From positions 1 through 8,468 of the forward strand of contig CAYUYH010000123.1 in NCBI GenBank assembly GCA_964449175.1: DNA of 8,468 nucleotides, given 5' to 3'. This DNA is from CAYUYH01 sp964449175 (GTDB taxonomy: Bacteria > Planctomycetota > Phycisphaerae > SM23-33). This document shows positions 1-6,946 of this stretch, one piece after another (the first letter of the stretch is position 1; each line of letters starts with the position of its first letter). The notes beneath the pieces are model-generated. The model worked only from the letters and a program-made list of their open reading frames with translations. It was not told where the DNA came from and made no database searches. Position numbers and translations under genes: made by a program.

Positions 1-49
1 GGGGGGGGCGCCTGCCCCGCCACCCGCATGCGCTTCTGGCTGTGAGCTT

Positions 50-79
50 TACGCGGCGGGGCAGGAGCCCCGCCGCGTA
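50..79. repeat. Perfect 13-bp inverted repeat (hairpin)
   Basis: Bases 50-62 (TACGCGGCGGGGC) are the exact reverse complement of bases 67-79, with an AGGA loop between them. The stem is almost all G-C, so it would be very stable as RNA. No T-run follows on either strand, so it is not a classical intrinsic terminator. It could close an upstream gene that ends just before it (a possible stop lies at 43-45), or be a REP-like dispersed element. No second copy is visible in this window. Confidence 0.7.
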
Positions 80-142
80 CTGGCAAACGGGAAGGCCGGA
101 GAGTTCCCAGGAACCTCCTGCCCATACGATCGGAGCAACCAA

Positions 143-1534
143 GTGAGTAGCGTCTTCAACATCGCGGACTACGGCGCCGTCGCCGATGGCAAGACCGACT
201 GCACCAAGGCGATCGCCGCGGCCATCGAGGCCTGCTCAGCCGGGCGAGGCGGGCAGGTGGTGATCCCGCCGGGCGAGTACCTCTCCGGGCCGATCATCCT
301 CGACAGCGGCGTCGAGCTGCACATCCAGGCCGGCGCGACCGTGACCTTCCGCCCGGACTACGCCGCCTACCCGCTGGTGGAGACCCACTACGAAGGCCGG
401 CAGCACGTCCGCTGCATGGCGCCGATCTACGGCCGAGGGATCAACAACGTCGCCATCACCGGCCACGGCACGTTCGACGGGTCGGGCCAGGCGTGGCGAC
501 CGGTCAAGAAGTTCAAGATGACCGACCAGCAGTGGGCCGACCTGCTTGCCGGCGGCGGCGTGACCGACCCGTCGGGGCAGATATGGTGGCCGACCGAGCG
601 GGCGCGCGACGGGGCGGCCTATGTCGCCAAGCTGCGCGCAAGCGGCCGCCGGCTGGCGGTGGCCGACTACGAGCCGGCGCGCGACTTCCTTCGGCCCTGC
701 CTGGTGGAGCTGGTCGAGTGCCGCTACGTGCTGCTGGACGGGCCCACGTTCAGCAACTCGCCTGCCTGGAACCTCCACCCGCTGCTGTGCGATGACGTGA
801 CGATCCGCAACGTCAAGGTGCTGAACCCCTGGTGGAGCCAGAACGGCGACGGCCTGGACCTCGATAGTTGCCGCAAGTGCCTGGTGACCGACAGCCACTT
901 CGACGTCGGCGACGACGCCATCTGCCTGAAGAGCGGTCGCGACGAGGCGGGGCGGCGGCTGGGCCGGCCTACCGAGAACGTCACGATCCGCAACTGCGCG
1001 GTCGCCCACGGCCACGGCGGCGTGGTCATCGGCAGTGAGATGTCCGGCGGCGTGCGGAACGTCGAGGTGAGCGACTGCCGATTCGACGGCACGGACGTCG
1101 GCCTGCGGTTCAAGACCACCCGCGGGCGCGGCGGCGCGGTCGAGAACATCCGCATCAACAACGTGGCCATGTCGAACATCCGCGACGAGGCGATCCTATT
1201 CGACATGTACTACGCGACCAAGGGGGCCGACGCGCCCCAGCGCGTGCCCGCCGTGGACGAAGGCACGCCGCGATTCCGCGACTTCCACATCGCCGACGTC
1301 ACGTGCGAGTCGGCCGGGCGGGCGATGCACCTCCGCGGCCTGCCGGAGATGCCGATCGAGGCGATCACTATCGAACGCGCCGACCTCCTCGCCGATGCAG
1401 GCGTGACCGTCGCCGAGGCCAGGGACATCCGCCTGGCGGGCGTGCAGGTCCGCTGCCGGCAGGAGCCGGCCCTGCAATGCAACAACGTCCAGGGGCTGGT
1501 CCTGGAGCGCTTCGACGCGTCTGTGATCGGCTAG
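143..1534 (+). CDS. Glycoside hydrolase family 28 (polygalacturonase-like), no signal peptide
   Basis: The product is a 463-residue right-handed parallel beta-helix enzyme of the GH28 family, which hydrolyses galacturonosyl linkages in pectin. The start is GTG at 143, chosen because GGAG (132-135) sits 7 nt upstream and the protein then opens with the typical GH28 N-terminus (FNIADYGAVADGKTD, residues 5-19). The usual catalytic set is visible: N234-G-D236, the acid pair D257-D258 in VGDDAI, H291 in HGHGGVVIGSE, and R322-F-K324. All key residues are present, so it should be active. Repeated short strands such as NVTIRNC and NVEVSDC are beta-helix coils. No hydrophobic leader is seen, so it probably acts in the cytoplasm on imported oligogalacturonides. 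The substrate could instead be a rhamnogalacturonan or another uronic-acid oligosaccharide, since GH28 subfamilies are not separable by eye. No promoter is recognisable between 80 and 142, so it may be co-transcribed with a gene to the left. Family assignment is secure; exact substrate is not. Confidence 0.93.
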   Translation: MSSVFNIADYGAVADGKTDCTKAIAAAIEACSAGRGGQVVIPPGEYLSGPIILDSGVELHIQAGATVTFRPDYAAYPLVETHYEGRQHVRCMAPIYGRGINNVAITGHGTFDGSGQAWRPVKKFKMTDQQWADLLAGGGVTDPSGQIWWPTERARDGAAYVAKLRASGRRLAVADYEPARDFLRPCLVELVECRYVLLDGPTFSNSPAWNLHPLLCDDVTIRNVKVLNPWWSQNGDGLDLDSCRKCLVTDSHFDVGDDAICLKSGRDEAGRRLGRPTENVTIRNCAVAHGHGGVVIGSEMSGGVRNVEVSDCRFDGTDVGLRFKTTRGRGGAVENIRINNVAMSNIRDEAILFDMYYATKGADAPQRVPAVDEGTPRFRDFHIADVTCESAGRAMHLRGLPEMPIEAITIERADLLADAGVTVAEARDIRLAGVQVRCRQEPALQCNNVQGLVLERFDASVIG

Positions 1535-1645
1535 GCGGGCGCGCCAGGGCCGACAGTCATGGACGAGCGCGGCGAAGCTCCGGTTCGATGAGACTCACCG
1601 AAATCCGCTTCGCCGCGGCACCACTCCCCCCGGGGAGTCATCTTT

Positions 1646-1671
1646 CGCGGTGGACCAGGGGCTCCACCGCG
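1646..1671. repeat. 9-bp inverted repeat in the GH28 / EF-G-like gap
   Basis: CGCGGTGGA (1646-1654) pairs perfectly with TCCACCGCG (1663-1671) around an 8-nt loop. A smaller dyad, ACTCCC/GGGAGT within 1623-1638, lies just before it. No T-run follows on the plus strand. It may end the GH28 transcript or protect its 3' end, but a terminator function is not shown. Apart from this hairpin, the palindrome at 1681-1692 and the promoter and leader of the next gene, I see nothing in the 1535-1858 gap. Confidence 0.55.
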
Positions 1672-1680
1672 CCGTGCACG

Positions 1681-1692
1681 CGGGCATGCCCG
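1681..1692. repeat. 12-bp perfect palindrome CGGGCATGCCCG
   Basis: This perfectly self-complementary 12-mer lies about 42 bp upstream of the predicted -35 box of the EF-G-like gene. Its position would suit a binding site for a dimeric regulator. In DNA this GC-rich such a palindrome may also be chance. No second copy was noticed. Confidence 0.35.
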
Positions 1693-1733
1693 GCAGGCGT
1701 CGGGGCTCGCGGCGCGGGTGAGTGTGTTTTCCC

Positions 1734-1762
1734 TTGCCGACCTCGACGGCGGGGCCTATATT
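1734..1762 (+). promoter_or_regulatory. Sigma70-type promoter of the EF-G-like gene
   Basis: TTGCCG (1734-1739, 4/6 match to the -35 consensus) and TATATT (1757-1762, 5/6 match to the -10 consensus) are separated by exactly 17 bp. The AT-rich -10 stands out in very GC-rich surroundings. The transcript would begin near 1769, giving a leader of about 90 nt before the start at 1859. Confidence 0.72.
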
Positions 1763-1770
1763 GGCCGATT

Positions 1771-1790
1771 CCGCCGAGTGGATTCGGCGG
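1771..1790 (+). promoter_or_regulatory. 5' leader hairpin of the EF-G-like mRNA
   Basis: CCGCCGA (1771-1777) pairs with TCGGCGG (1784-1790) around the loop GTGGAT. It would lie within a few bases of the predicted 5' end of the transcript, a position typical of 5'-stabilising hairpins. An 8-bp direct repeat, GGCCGATT (1763-1770 and 1789-1796, one base uncertain), brackets the stem. Any regulatory role is inference. Confidence 0.45.
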
Positions 1791-1858
1791 CCGATTGATG
1801 GTCGCACGTCGTCCGGTCCAGATCGAAGCAGCCATGGACAACATAGCTGGAGATGATA

Positions 1859-3898
1859 ATGGCCGTCTCTAAACCACAGGACATCCGCAACATCGCCCTG
1901 CTGGGCCACGGCGGCTCGGGCAAGACGTCGCTCGCCGAGGCAATGCTCCACGCCGCCAAGGTGACCGGGCGGCTCGGCTCGGTGGCCGACGGCACGAGCC
2001 ACCTGGACCACTCGGACATCGCCAAGGAGCGCGGGCACTCCGTCGACCCGGCCCTGGCGAACTTCGAGCACGGCGGGATGCTGATCAACCTCATCGACGG
2101 GCCGGGCTACCCGGACTTCATCGGCGGCGCGATCGGCGCGCTGAGCGGCGCGGACGTCGCGGTCCTGGTCATATCGGCCACCGCGGGCATCGAGGTCAAC
2201 ACGCGCAGGCTGCGCAAGCTGGCCACGGAAGCGGGCATCCCGCTGGCGGTGGTCATCAACAAGATCGACAGCGAGAACATCCACCTGACGAACCTGCTGG
2301 CCGATATCGGCGAGAGCTTCGGGGTGGCCTGCAAGGCGATGAACCTGCCGACCGACGGCGGCAAGGCCGTGGTGGACTGCTTCTCCAACGACAGCGGCTC
2401 AAGCGACCTAGGCGACGTGGCCGAGTTCCACACGCAACTGCTGGAGAGCATCATCGAGGCCGACGAGGCCCTGATGGAGGCGTATCTCGGCGGCGAGGAG
2501 ATCCCCCCGGCCAAGCTCGAGGAGGCCTTCGCACAGGCGATGGTCAGCGGCACGGTGATTCCGGTGCTGTTCACCGCCGCCCGCGGGGAGGTCGGCGTGG
2601 CGCAATTCATGGACGCCGTGGCCAAGTACTTCCCCTCGCCCGCGCAGGCGCCGGGCAGGCCAATCCGCCAGGGTGAGGCCGCCGATGCCGCCGAGGTGGA
2701 GATCTCGGCCGACCCCGCCAAGCCGTTCGTCGGCCAGGCCTTCAAGGTCACCACCGACCCGTTCGTGGGCAAGATGGCCTGGATTCGCATCCTCCAGGGC
2801 AGCGTCGCGCCGGATACCACATACGTCCTCGGCGACCAGAAGCGAGCGACCAAGATAGGCCACCTGTTCAAGATTCAGGGCAAGGACAACCATGAGGTCA
2901 AGCAGGCGGTAGCCGGCGACATCATCGCCTTGGCCAAGGTCGAGGATATCCAGACCGGCGACGTACTGCACACCGAGCTCAAGGGCATGTTCCGGGCCAT
3001 GCTGCCCTTCCCCCACCCGATGTTCTCGTTGGCCGTCACGCCCAAGAGCCGCGGCGACGAGCAGAAGATCTCCGGCGCCCTGGCCAAGCTCGCCGAGGAG
3101 GACCGAACCTTCCTCGCCACGCGCGACGCGCAGACCAACGAGACGGTCATCAGCGGCATCGGCGACCTGCACCTGCGGGTCATCCTGACGAAGATGAAGG
3201 CGGGCTTCGACCTGGAGGTGGACACCAAGCCGCCGAAGATCCCCTACCGCGAGACGATCACAGCCAAGGCCGAGGGCCACCACCGCCACAAGAAACAGAC
3301 CGGCGGCGCCGGCCAGTTCGGCGAGGTGTACCTGCGGGTCGAGCCGCTTGAGCGCGGCGCCGGGTTCGAGTTCGTCAACGACCTGTTCGGCGAGTCGATC
3401 CCGCGCCAGTTCCTGCCCGCCATCGAAAAGGGCGTCCATGACGTGCTGGCGACTGGGGCCGTCGCGGGCTATCCGATGCAGGACGTCCGCGTGTCGGTCT
3501 ACGACGGCAAGCACCACCCGGTGGACTCCAAGGAGGTCGCCTTCCGCACGGCCGGCAAGTACGCCTTCATCGACGCGATCGGCAAGGCCAAGCCGGCGCT
3601 GCTCGAGCCAATCGTCAACATCGAGGTGACCGTGCCGAACAGCCACATGGGCGAGATCACGAGCGATCTGTCCGGGCGCCGCGGCAGAATCATGGGCCAG
3701 GACATGCTTCCCGGCAATCAGTGCGTAATCCGTGCCCAGGTGCCGCTGGCGGAGGTCACGCAGTACAACAGCCAGCTTCGCTCCGTCACGGGCGGGCAAG
3801 GCAGTTATGCGATGGAGCTTAGCCACTACGAGCCCGTCCCCTCCCACGTGCAGCAGCAGATAGTCGCCGCCGCGGCCAAGGCAAAGGAAGCCGACTGA
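1859..3898 (+). CDS. Elongation factor G-like translational GTPase (FusA2/EF-G-2 type)
   Basis: The product is a 679-residue, five-domain translational GTPase related to EF-G, close in length to bacterial EF-G (about 690-700). The ATG at 1859 is preferred over the in-frame ATG at 1853 because GGAG (1849-1852) is 6 nt from 1859 but directly abuts 1853. The G domain shows a P-loop GHGGSGKT (16-23), switch II DGPGYPDF (80-87) and NKID (134-137). Canonical EF-G has GHIDAGKT and DTPGH, so the catalytic His of switch II is Tyr84 here, as in the EF-G-2 paralogue family. Domain IV begins near HKKQTGGAGQFGEV and keeps a His (H553) at the position of the decoding-site tip His. Domain V carries MGEITSDLSGRRGRIMG. 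It is probably a paralogue beside a canonical fusA elsewhere; its precise role (slow translocase, stress or accessory factor) is not known. It has its own promoter at 1734-1762. Family call is firm, function less so. Confidence 0.93.
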   Translation: MAVSKPQDIRNIALLGHGGSGKTSLAEAMLHAAKVTGRLGSVADGTSHLDHSDIAKERGHSVDPALANFEHGGMLINLIDGPGYPDFIGGAIGALSGADVAVLVISATAGIEVNTRRLRKLATEAGIPLAVVINKIDSENIHLTNLLADIGESFGVACKAMNLPTDGGKAVVDCFSNDSGSSDLGDVAEFHTQLLESIIEADEALMEAYLGGEEIPPAKLEEAFAQAMVSGTVIPVLFTAARGEVGVAQFMDAVAKYFPSPAQAPGRPIRQGEAADAAEVEISADPAKPFVGQAFKVTTDPFVGKMAWIRILQGSVAPDTTYVLGDQKRATKIGHLFKIQGKDNHEVKQAVAGDIIALAKVEDIQTGDVLHTELKGMFRAMLPFPHPMFSLAVTPKSRGDEQKISGALAKLAEEDRTFLATRDAQTNETVISGIGDLHLRVILTKMKAGFDLEVDTKPPKIPYRETITAKAEGHHRHKKQTGGAGQFGEVYLRVEPLERGAGFEFVNDLFGESIPRQFLPAIEKGVHDVLATGAVAGYPMQDVRVSVYDGKHHPVDSKEVAFRTAGKYAFIDAIGKAKPALLEPIVNIEVTVPNSHMGEITSDLSGRRGRIMGQDMLPGNQCVIRAQVPLAEVTQYNSQLRSVTGGQGSYAMELSHYEPVPSHVQQQIVAAAAKAKEAD

Positions 3899-3913
3899 TC
3901 GCGGAGAAACTGC

Positions 3914-3942
3914 TTGCAGGACGGCCGGCGTGCGTTTAAACT
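3914..3942 (+). promoter_or_regulatory. Sigma70-type promoter of rpmB
   Basis: TTGCAG (3914-3919) and TAAACT (3937-3942) are 17 bp apart. The -10 matches consensus at 4/6 and the -35 at 3/6, in GC-rich surroundings where an A/T hexamer is conspicuous. Transcription would start near 3949, about 39 nt before the L28 start. The site lies right after the EF-G-like stop, so rpmB can be expressed independently. Confidence 0.6.
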
Positions 3943-3987
3943 ACCCGGCCCGTCGCAGTTTGGCGGCGACATCCAGGAGTTGTTGCG

Positions 3988-4260
3988 ATGCCTCGACAGT
4001 GTCCCTTTACGGGCAAGAAGACACAATCCGGCAGAACCTACACCCGCCGCGGCAAGGCCAAGTACCTCGGCGGCGTCGGGCGGAAGGTCACCGGCAAGAC
4101 GAAACGGAAGTTCAAGGCAAACATTCAACGCGTTCGGGCGGTGGTCAACGGTAGGGTGGTTCGAGTCAATGTTTCGACCAAGGCCATCCGCCAGGGCTTG
4201 ATTACCAAGCCCATGAAGCGGGGCTACGTCCCGCCGACCGAGGGCGAAGGCGGTGAGTGA
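3988..4260 (+). CDS. rpmB: 50S ribosomal protein L28 (bL28)
   Basis: The product is a 90-residue, very basic protein of the large ribosomal subunit, slightly longer than E. coli L28 (78 residues) through an acidic Pro/Gly/Glu-rich tail (TEGEGGE). The ATG at 3988 follows AGGAG (3975-3979) with 8 nt spacing. The N-terminal CPFTGKKTQSG (5-15) matches the L28 signature C-x-x-TGK. It is followed by RRGKAKYLGGVGRKVTGKTK and the conserved core KANIQRVRAVVNG and VRVNVSTKAIRQG. Only Cys5 is present; the paired CxxC motifs of zinc-binding L28 forms are absent, so this is the zinc-independent type. L28 binds 23S rRNA and is needed late in 50S assembly. The gene has its own promoter and is closed by the terminator at 4305-4342, so it appears monocistronic. 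The identification rests on the core sequence and I am confident of it. Confidence 0.95.
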   Translation: MPRQCPFTGKKTQSGRTYTRRGKAKYLGGVGRKVTGKTKRKFKANIQRVRAVVNGRVVRVNVSTKAIRQGLITKPMKRGYVPPTEGEGGE

Positions 4261-4304
4261 CCGACGTCGATCCTGAACTGACGGCGTCGGAGGAGTTCTC
4301 CTTG

Positions 4305-4342
4305 GCTGCGGCGACCCGTTCGGGCCGCCGCAGCGTCCTTTT
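4305..4342 (+). terminator. Intrinsic terminator after rpmB
   Basis: GCTGCGGCG (4305-4313) pairs perfectly with CGCCGCAGC (4326-4334). Inside it CCC/GGG closes a GTTC loop, giving about 12 bp with one A-C mismatch. A short T-run (TTTT, 4339-4342) follows four bases later. The hairpin is very strong, but the T-run is short and slightly offset, so termination may be partial. It separates L28 from asnS. Confidence 0.75.
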
Positions 4343-4381
4343 CCGCTCCCCGCCGGCTCGGCGCAGGGGGCCCAAGCGCGG

Positions 4382-4387
4382 TAAACT
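4382..4387 (+). promoter_or_regulatory. Possible -10 element of a near-leaderless asnS transcript
   Basis: TAAACT, the same hexamer as the rpmB -10, lies 12 bp before the asnS ATG. A start site 6-8 nt after it would leave a leader of only about 4-7 nt. No -35 is visible 17 bp upstream (the bases there are CGGCGC), and there is no Shine-Dalgarno before the ATG. The assignment is tentative. Confidence 0.35.
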
Positions 4388-4399
4388 CAGCGCCCAGTC

Positions 4400-5794
<1,395 letters not shown>

Positions 5795-5811
5795 AGACGG
5801 CAAACGGTGTC

Positions 5812-5834
5812 GACCACAGAGAATAGCTGTGGTC
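5812..5834. repeat. 8-bp inverted repeat between asnS and the PHP gene
   Basis: GACCACAG (5812-5819) pairs perfectly with CTGTGGTC (5827-5834) around the loop AGAATAG. It begins 18 nt after the asnS stop and ends 10 nt before the Shine-Dalgarno of the next gene. No T-run follows, so it looks more like an intercistronic stem or an operator than a full terminator. Confidence 0.55.
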
Positions 5835-5853
5835 CAGTAGTGACGGAGCGAAG

Positions 5854-6474
5854 ATGAAAGTCGAGCTTCACCTGCACACGCATCGCTACAGCCCGTGCGC
5901 CCGCCTCACGCCGGCAGAGGCCATGGAGCGACTGATCGCCACCGGCTACGACGCCGTCTATCTGACCGAGCACAACGCCGTTTGGAGCGACTGGGAGGTA
6001 GCCCACCTGGCCGAGCAGTTCCCGGACATCCGGATATTCCCCGGCGTGGAGGTGGCCATCAATCCGTCATCCACCGAGGGCTTCCAGCACCTGCTGGTGC
6101 TCGGCACGCACGACGCCTGCTACATCGAGCTGGCGGAGAAGCCCGCTGACCTGCTGGCCAAGGCTCGCAACGAGGGCTGCCTGACAGTTCTCGCGCACCC
6201 CTACCGCTGGTCGACGGCCGCCCGGATGCTCGACGCCGGGCGCCGTCCGGACGCTATCGAGGGCCTGACCTGCAACCACGAGCCGGCCATGGCCCAGCGG
6301 GCGATGCTCACGTCGGCCGAGATGGGCATCCCACTGGTCCACGCCGGCGACGTGCACGCGATGGACTTCATCGACAGGTACTGGATCGAGACGGACCGGC
6401 CCATCGACCAGGCCACGGACATCCGCGAGATCATCCTCGGCGGGCACTACCGCAATTGCACGAGCGCGGACTGA
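5854..6474 (+). CDS. PHP-domain putative metal-dependent phosphoesterase
   Basis: The product is a 206-residue protein formed by a single PHP domain, a TIM-barrel-like fold that holds up to three metal ions and usually hydrolyses phosphoesters. Visible metal-ligand candidates are H6-L-H8 at the N-terminus, E39-H40 in LTEHN (the family often has DH here), E66 in PGVEV, H79 in QHLLVLG, H115 in LAHPYRW and D166-V-H168 in HAGDVHAM. The site therefore looks complete. The ATG at 5854 has GGAG (5845-5848) 5 nt upstream and starts directly with the beta-strand carrying HxH. There is no signal peptide or extra domain, so it is a stand-alone cytoplasmic enzyme, unlike the PHP domains of DNA polymerases. 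It lies 59 nt after asnS on the same strand and may be read from the asnS transcript through the hairpin at 5812-5834. The substrate is unknown; nucleotide, sugar-phosphate or histidinol-phosphate-type targets are all possible. Confidence 0.85.
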   Translation: MKVELHLHTHRYSPCARLTPAEAMERLIATGYDAVYLTEHNAVWSDWEVAHLAEQFPDIRIFPGVEVAINPSSTEGFQHLLVLGTHDACYIELAEKPADLLAKARNEGCLTVLAHPYRWSTAARMLDAGRRPDAIEGLTCNHEPAMAQRAMLTSAEMGIPLVHAGDVHAMDFIDRYWIETDRPIDQATDIREIILGGHYRNCTSAD

Positions 6475-6497
6475 TCGCGGAGTCGAGAGTTGGTGTT

Positions 6498-6532
6498 CGG
6501 TATTCCGGTAATCCGGTCTCCCGGTATTCCGG
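6498..6532. repeat. Imperfect 8-bp tandem repeat between PHP and infA
   Basis: Four consecutive 8-mers, CGGTATTC (6498-6505), CGGTAATC (6506-6513), CGGTCTCC (6514-6521) and CGGTATTC (6522-6529), are followed by CGG. The result is four CCGG tetramers at an exact 8-base period with variable TAAT, TCTC and TATT spacers. A degenerate TGGTGTT precedes them. The array lies wholly in the 62-bp convergent gap. No terminator hairpin with a T-run is seen in either direction. Confidence 0.75.
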
Positions 6533-6536
6533 CTTC

Positions 6537-6764
6537 TTACCGTTGTCGGAAGACGATGCGCCCTTTGGTGAGGTCGTAGGGGCTGAGCTGGACGATCACG
6601 CGGTCGCCGGGGGTGATTCGGATATAGTGGCGGCGCATCTTGCCGGAGATGTGGCCGATGAGCTCGTGGGTGGTCTCGCCCATCGTGATCTCCAGGCGGA
6701 ACATGGCGTTAGGCAGCGACTGCTTAACGATGGCCTCGACCTCGATTGTGTCGCCCTTGGGCAT
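6537..6764 (-). CDS. infA: Translation initiation factor IF-1
   Basis: The product is a 75-residue OB-fold (S1-like) protein that occupies the 30S A site with IF-2 and IF-3 during initiation. The start at 6764 is chosen because MPKGDTIEVEA matches the family N-terminus and AAGGAG (6769-6774 on the minus strand) lies 4 nt upstream. An open frame extends further to 6947 but encodes no recognisable sequence and runs through the promoter. The conserved blocks are LPNAMFRLE (17-25), HISGKMRRHYIRI (38-50), GDRVIVQLSPYDL and KGRIVFRQR at the C-terminus. It is 3 residues longer than E. coli IF-1 because of a longer loop around residues 28-36. It is transcribed away from gatC, from the promoter at 6817-6845, with a leader of about 45 nt. 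It is not linked to the ribosomal-protein operon (rpmJ/rpsM) as in many bacteria, at least within this window. Identification is very secure. Confidence 0.96.
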   Translation of the reverse strand: MPKGDTIEVEAIVKQSLPNAMFRLEITMGETTHELIGHISGKMRRHYIRITPGDRVIVQLSPYDLTKGRIVFRQR

Positions 6765-6816
6765 ACAACTCCTTAAGCCTGTCCCGCCGGCTCGCGACGC
6801 CGACGAGTGATCGGCT

Positions 6817-6845
6817 AATATATCGGCGCCATACGCGAACGTCAA
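6817..6845 (-). promoter_or_regulatory. Sigma70-type promoter of infA
   Basis: On the minus strand TTGACG (6845-6840) and TATATT (6822-6817) are separated by exactly 17 bp. Both boxes match consensus at 5/6. This is the best promoter in the window. Transcription would start near 6810. Confidence 0.8.
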
Positions 6846-6849
6846 TGAG

Positions 6850-6862
6850 GGAAATAGTTTCC
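6850..6862. promoter_or_regulatory. Candidate operator between divergent infA and gatC promoters
   Basis: GGAAA-TAG-TTTCC is a 13-bp interrupted palindrome centred at 6856, midway between the two opposed -35 boxes (6840-6845 and 6868-6873). A dimeric protein bound here could touch both RNA polymerases. No matching operator elsewhere in the window supports this, so it is only a candidate. Confidence 0.35.
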
Positions 6863-6867
6863 GTGCG

Positions 6868-6896
6868 TTGACATGGACGGGGCCGGCGCGAATGAT
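6868..6896 (+). promoter_or_regulatory. Sigma70-type promoter of gatCA
   Basis: A perfect -35 TTGACA (6868-6873) is followed after 17 bp by AATGAT (6891-6896), a 4/6 match to the -10 consensus. The start site would be near 6903, giving a leader of about 44 nt to the gatC ATG. The -35 is strong; the -10 could be shifted by a few bases, as TGATAG overlaps it. Confidence 0.65.
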
Positions 6897-6946
6897 AGAC
6901 TGACTCGTCGGCCGGGCCGGCCGGCGGCGAAGGCGAGGACGGACCA

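Noticed and set aside
1..8. Run of eight G at the window start
   Set aside because: A short homopolymer at an edge cannot be told from sequencing or assembly noise and has no visible context.
1..45. Possible C-terminal end of an upstream gene in frame 1 (stop TGA at 43-45, ending RMRFWL)
   Set aside because: Only 14 codons are visible, three of them from a G homopolymer at the window edge, with no recognisable family signal. The hairpin at 50-79 just after it makes it possible but not reportable.
2408..3847. 479-codon open frame on the minus strand across the EF-G-like gene
   Set aside because: It is a shadow of GC-rich codon structure. The plus strand encodes an unmistakable GTPase, and the minus product is low-complexity and rich in Leu, Gly, Arg and His with no known motif.
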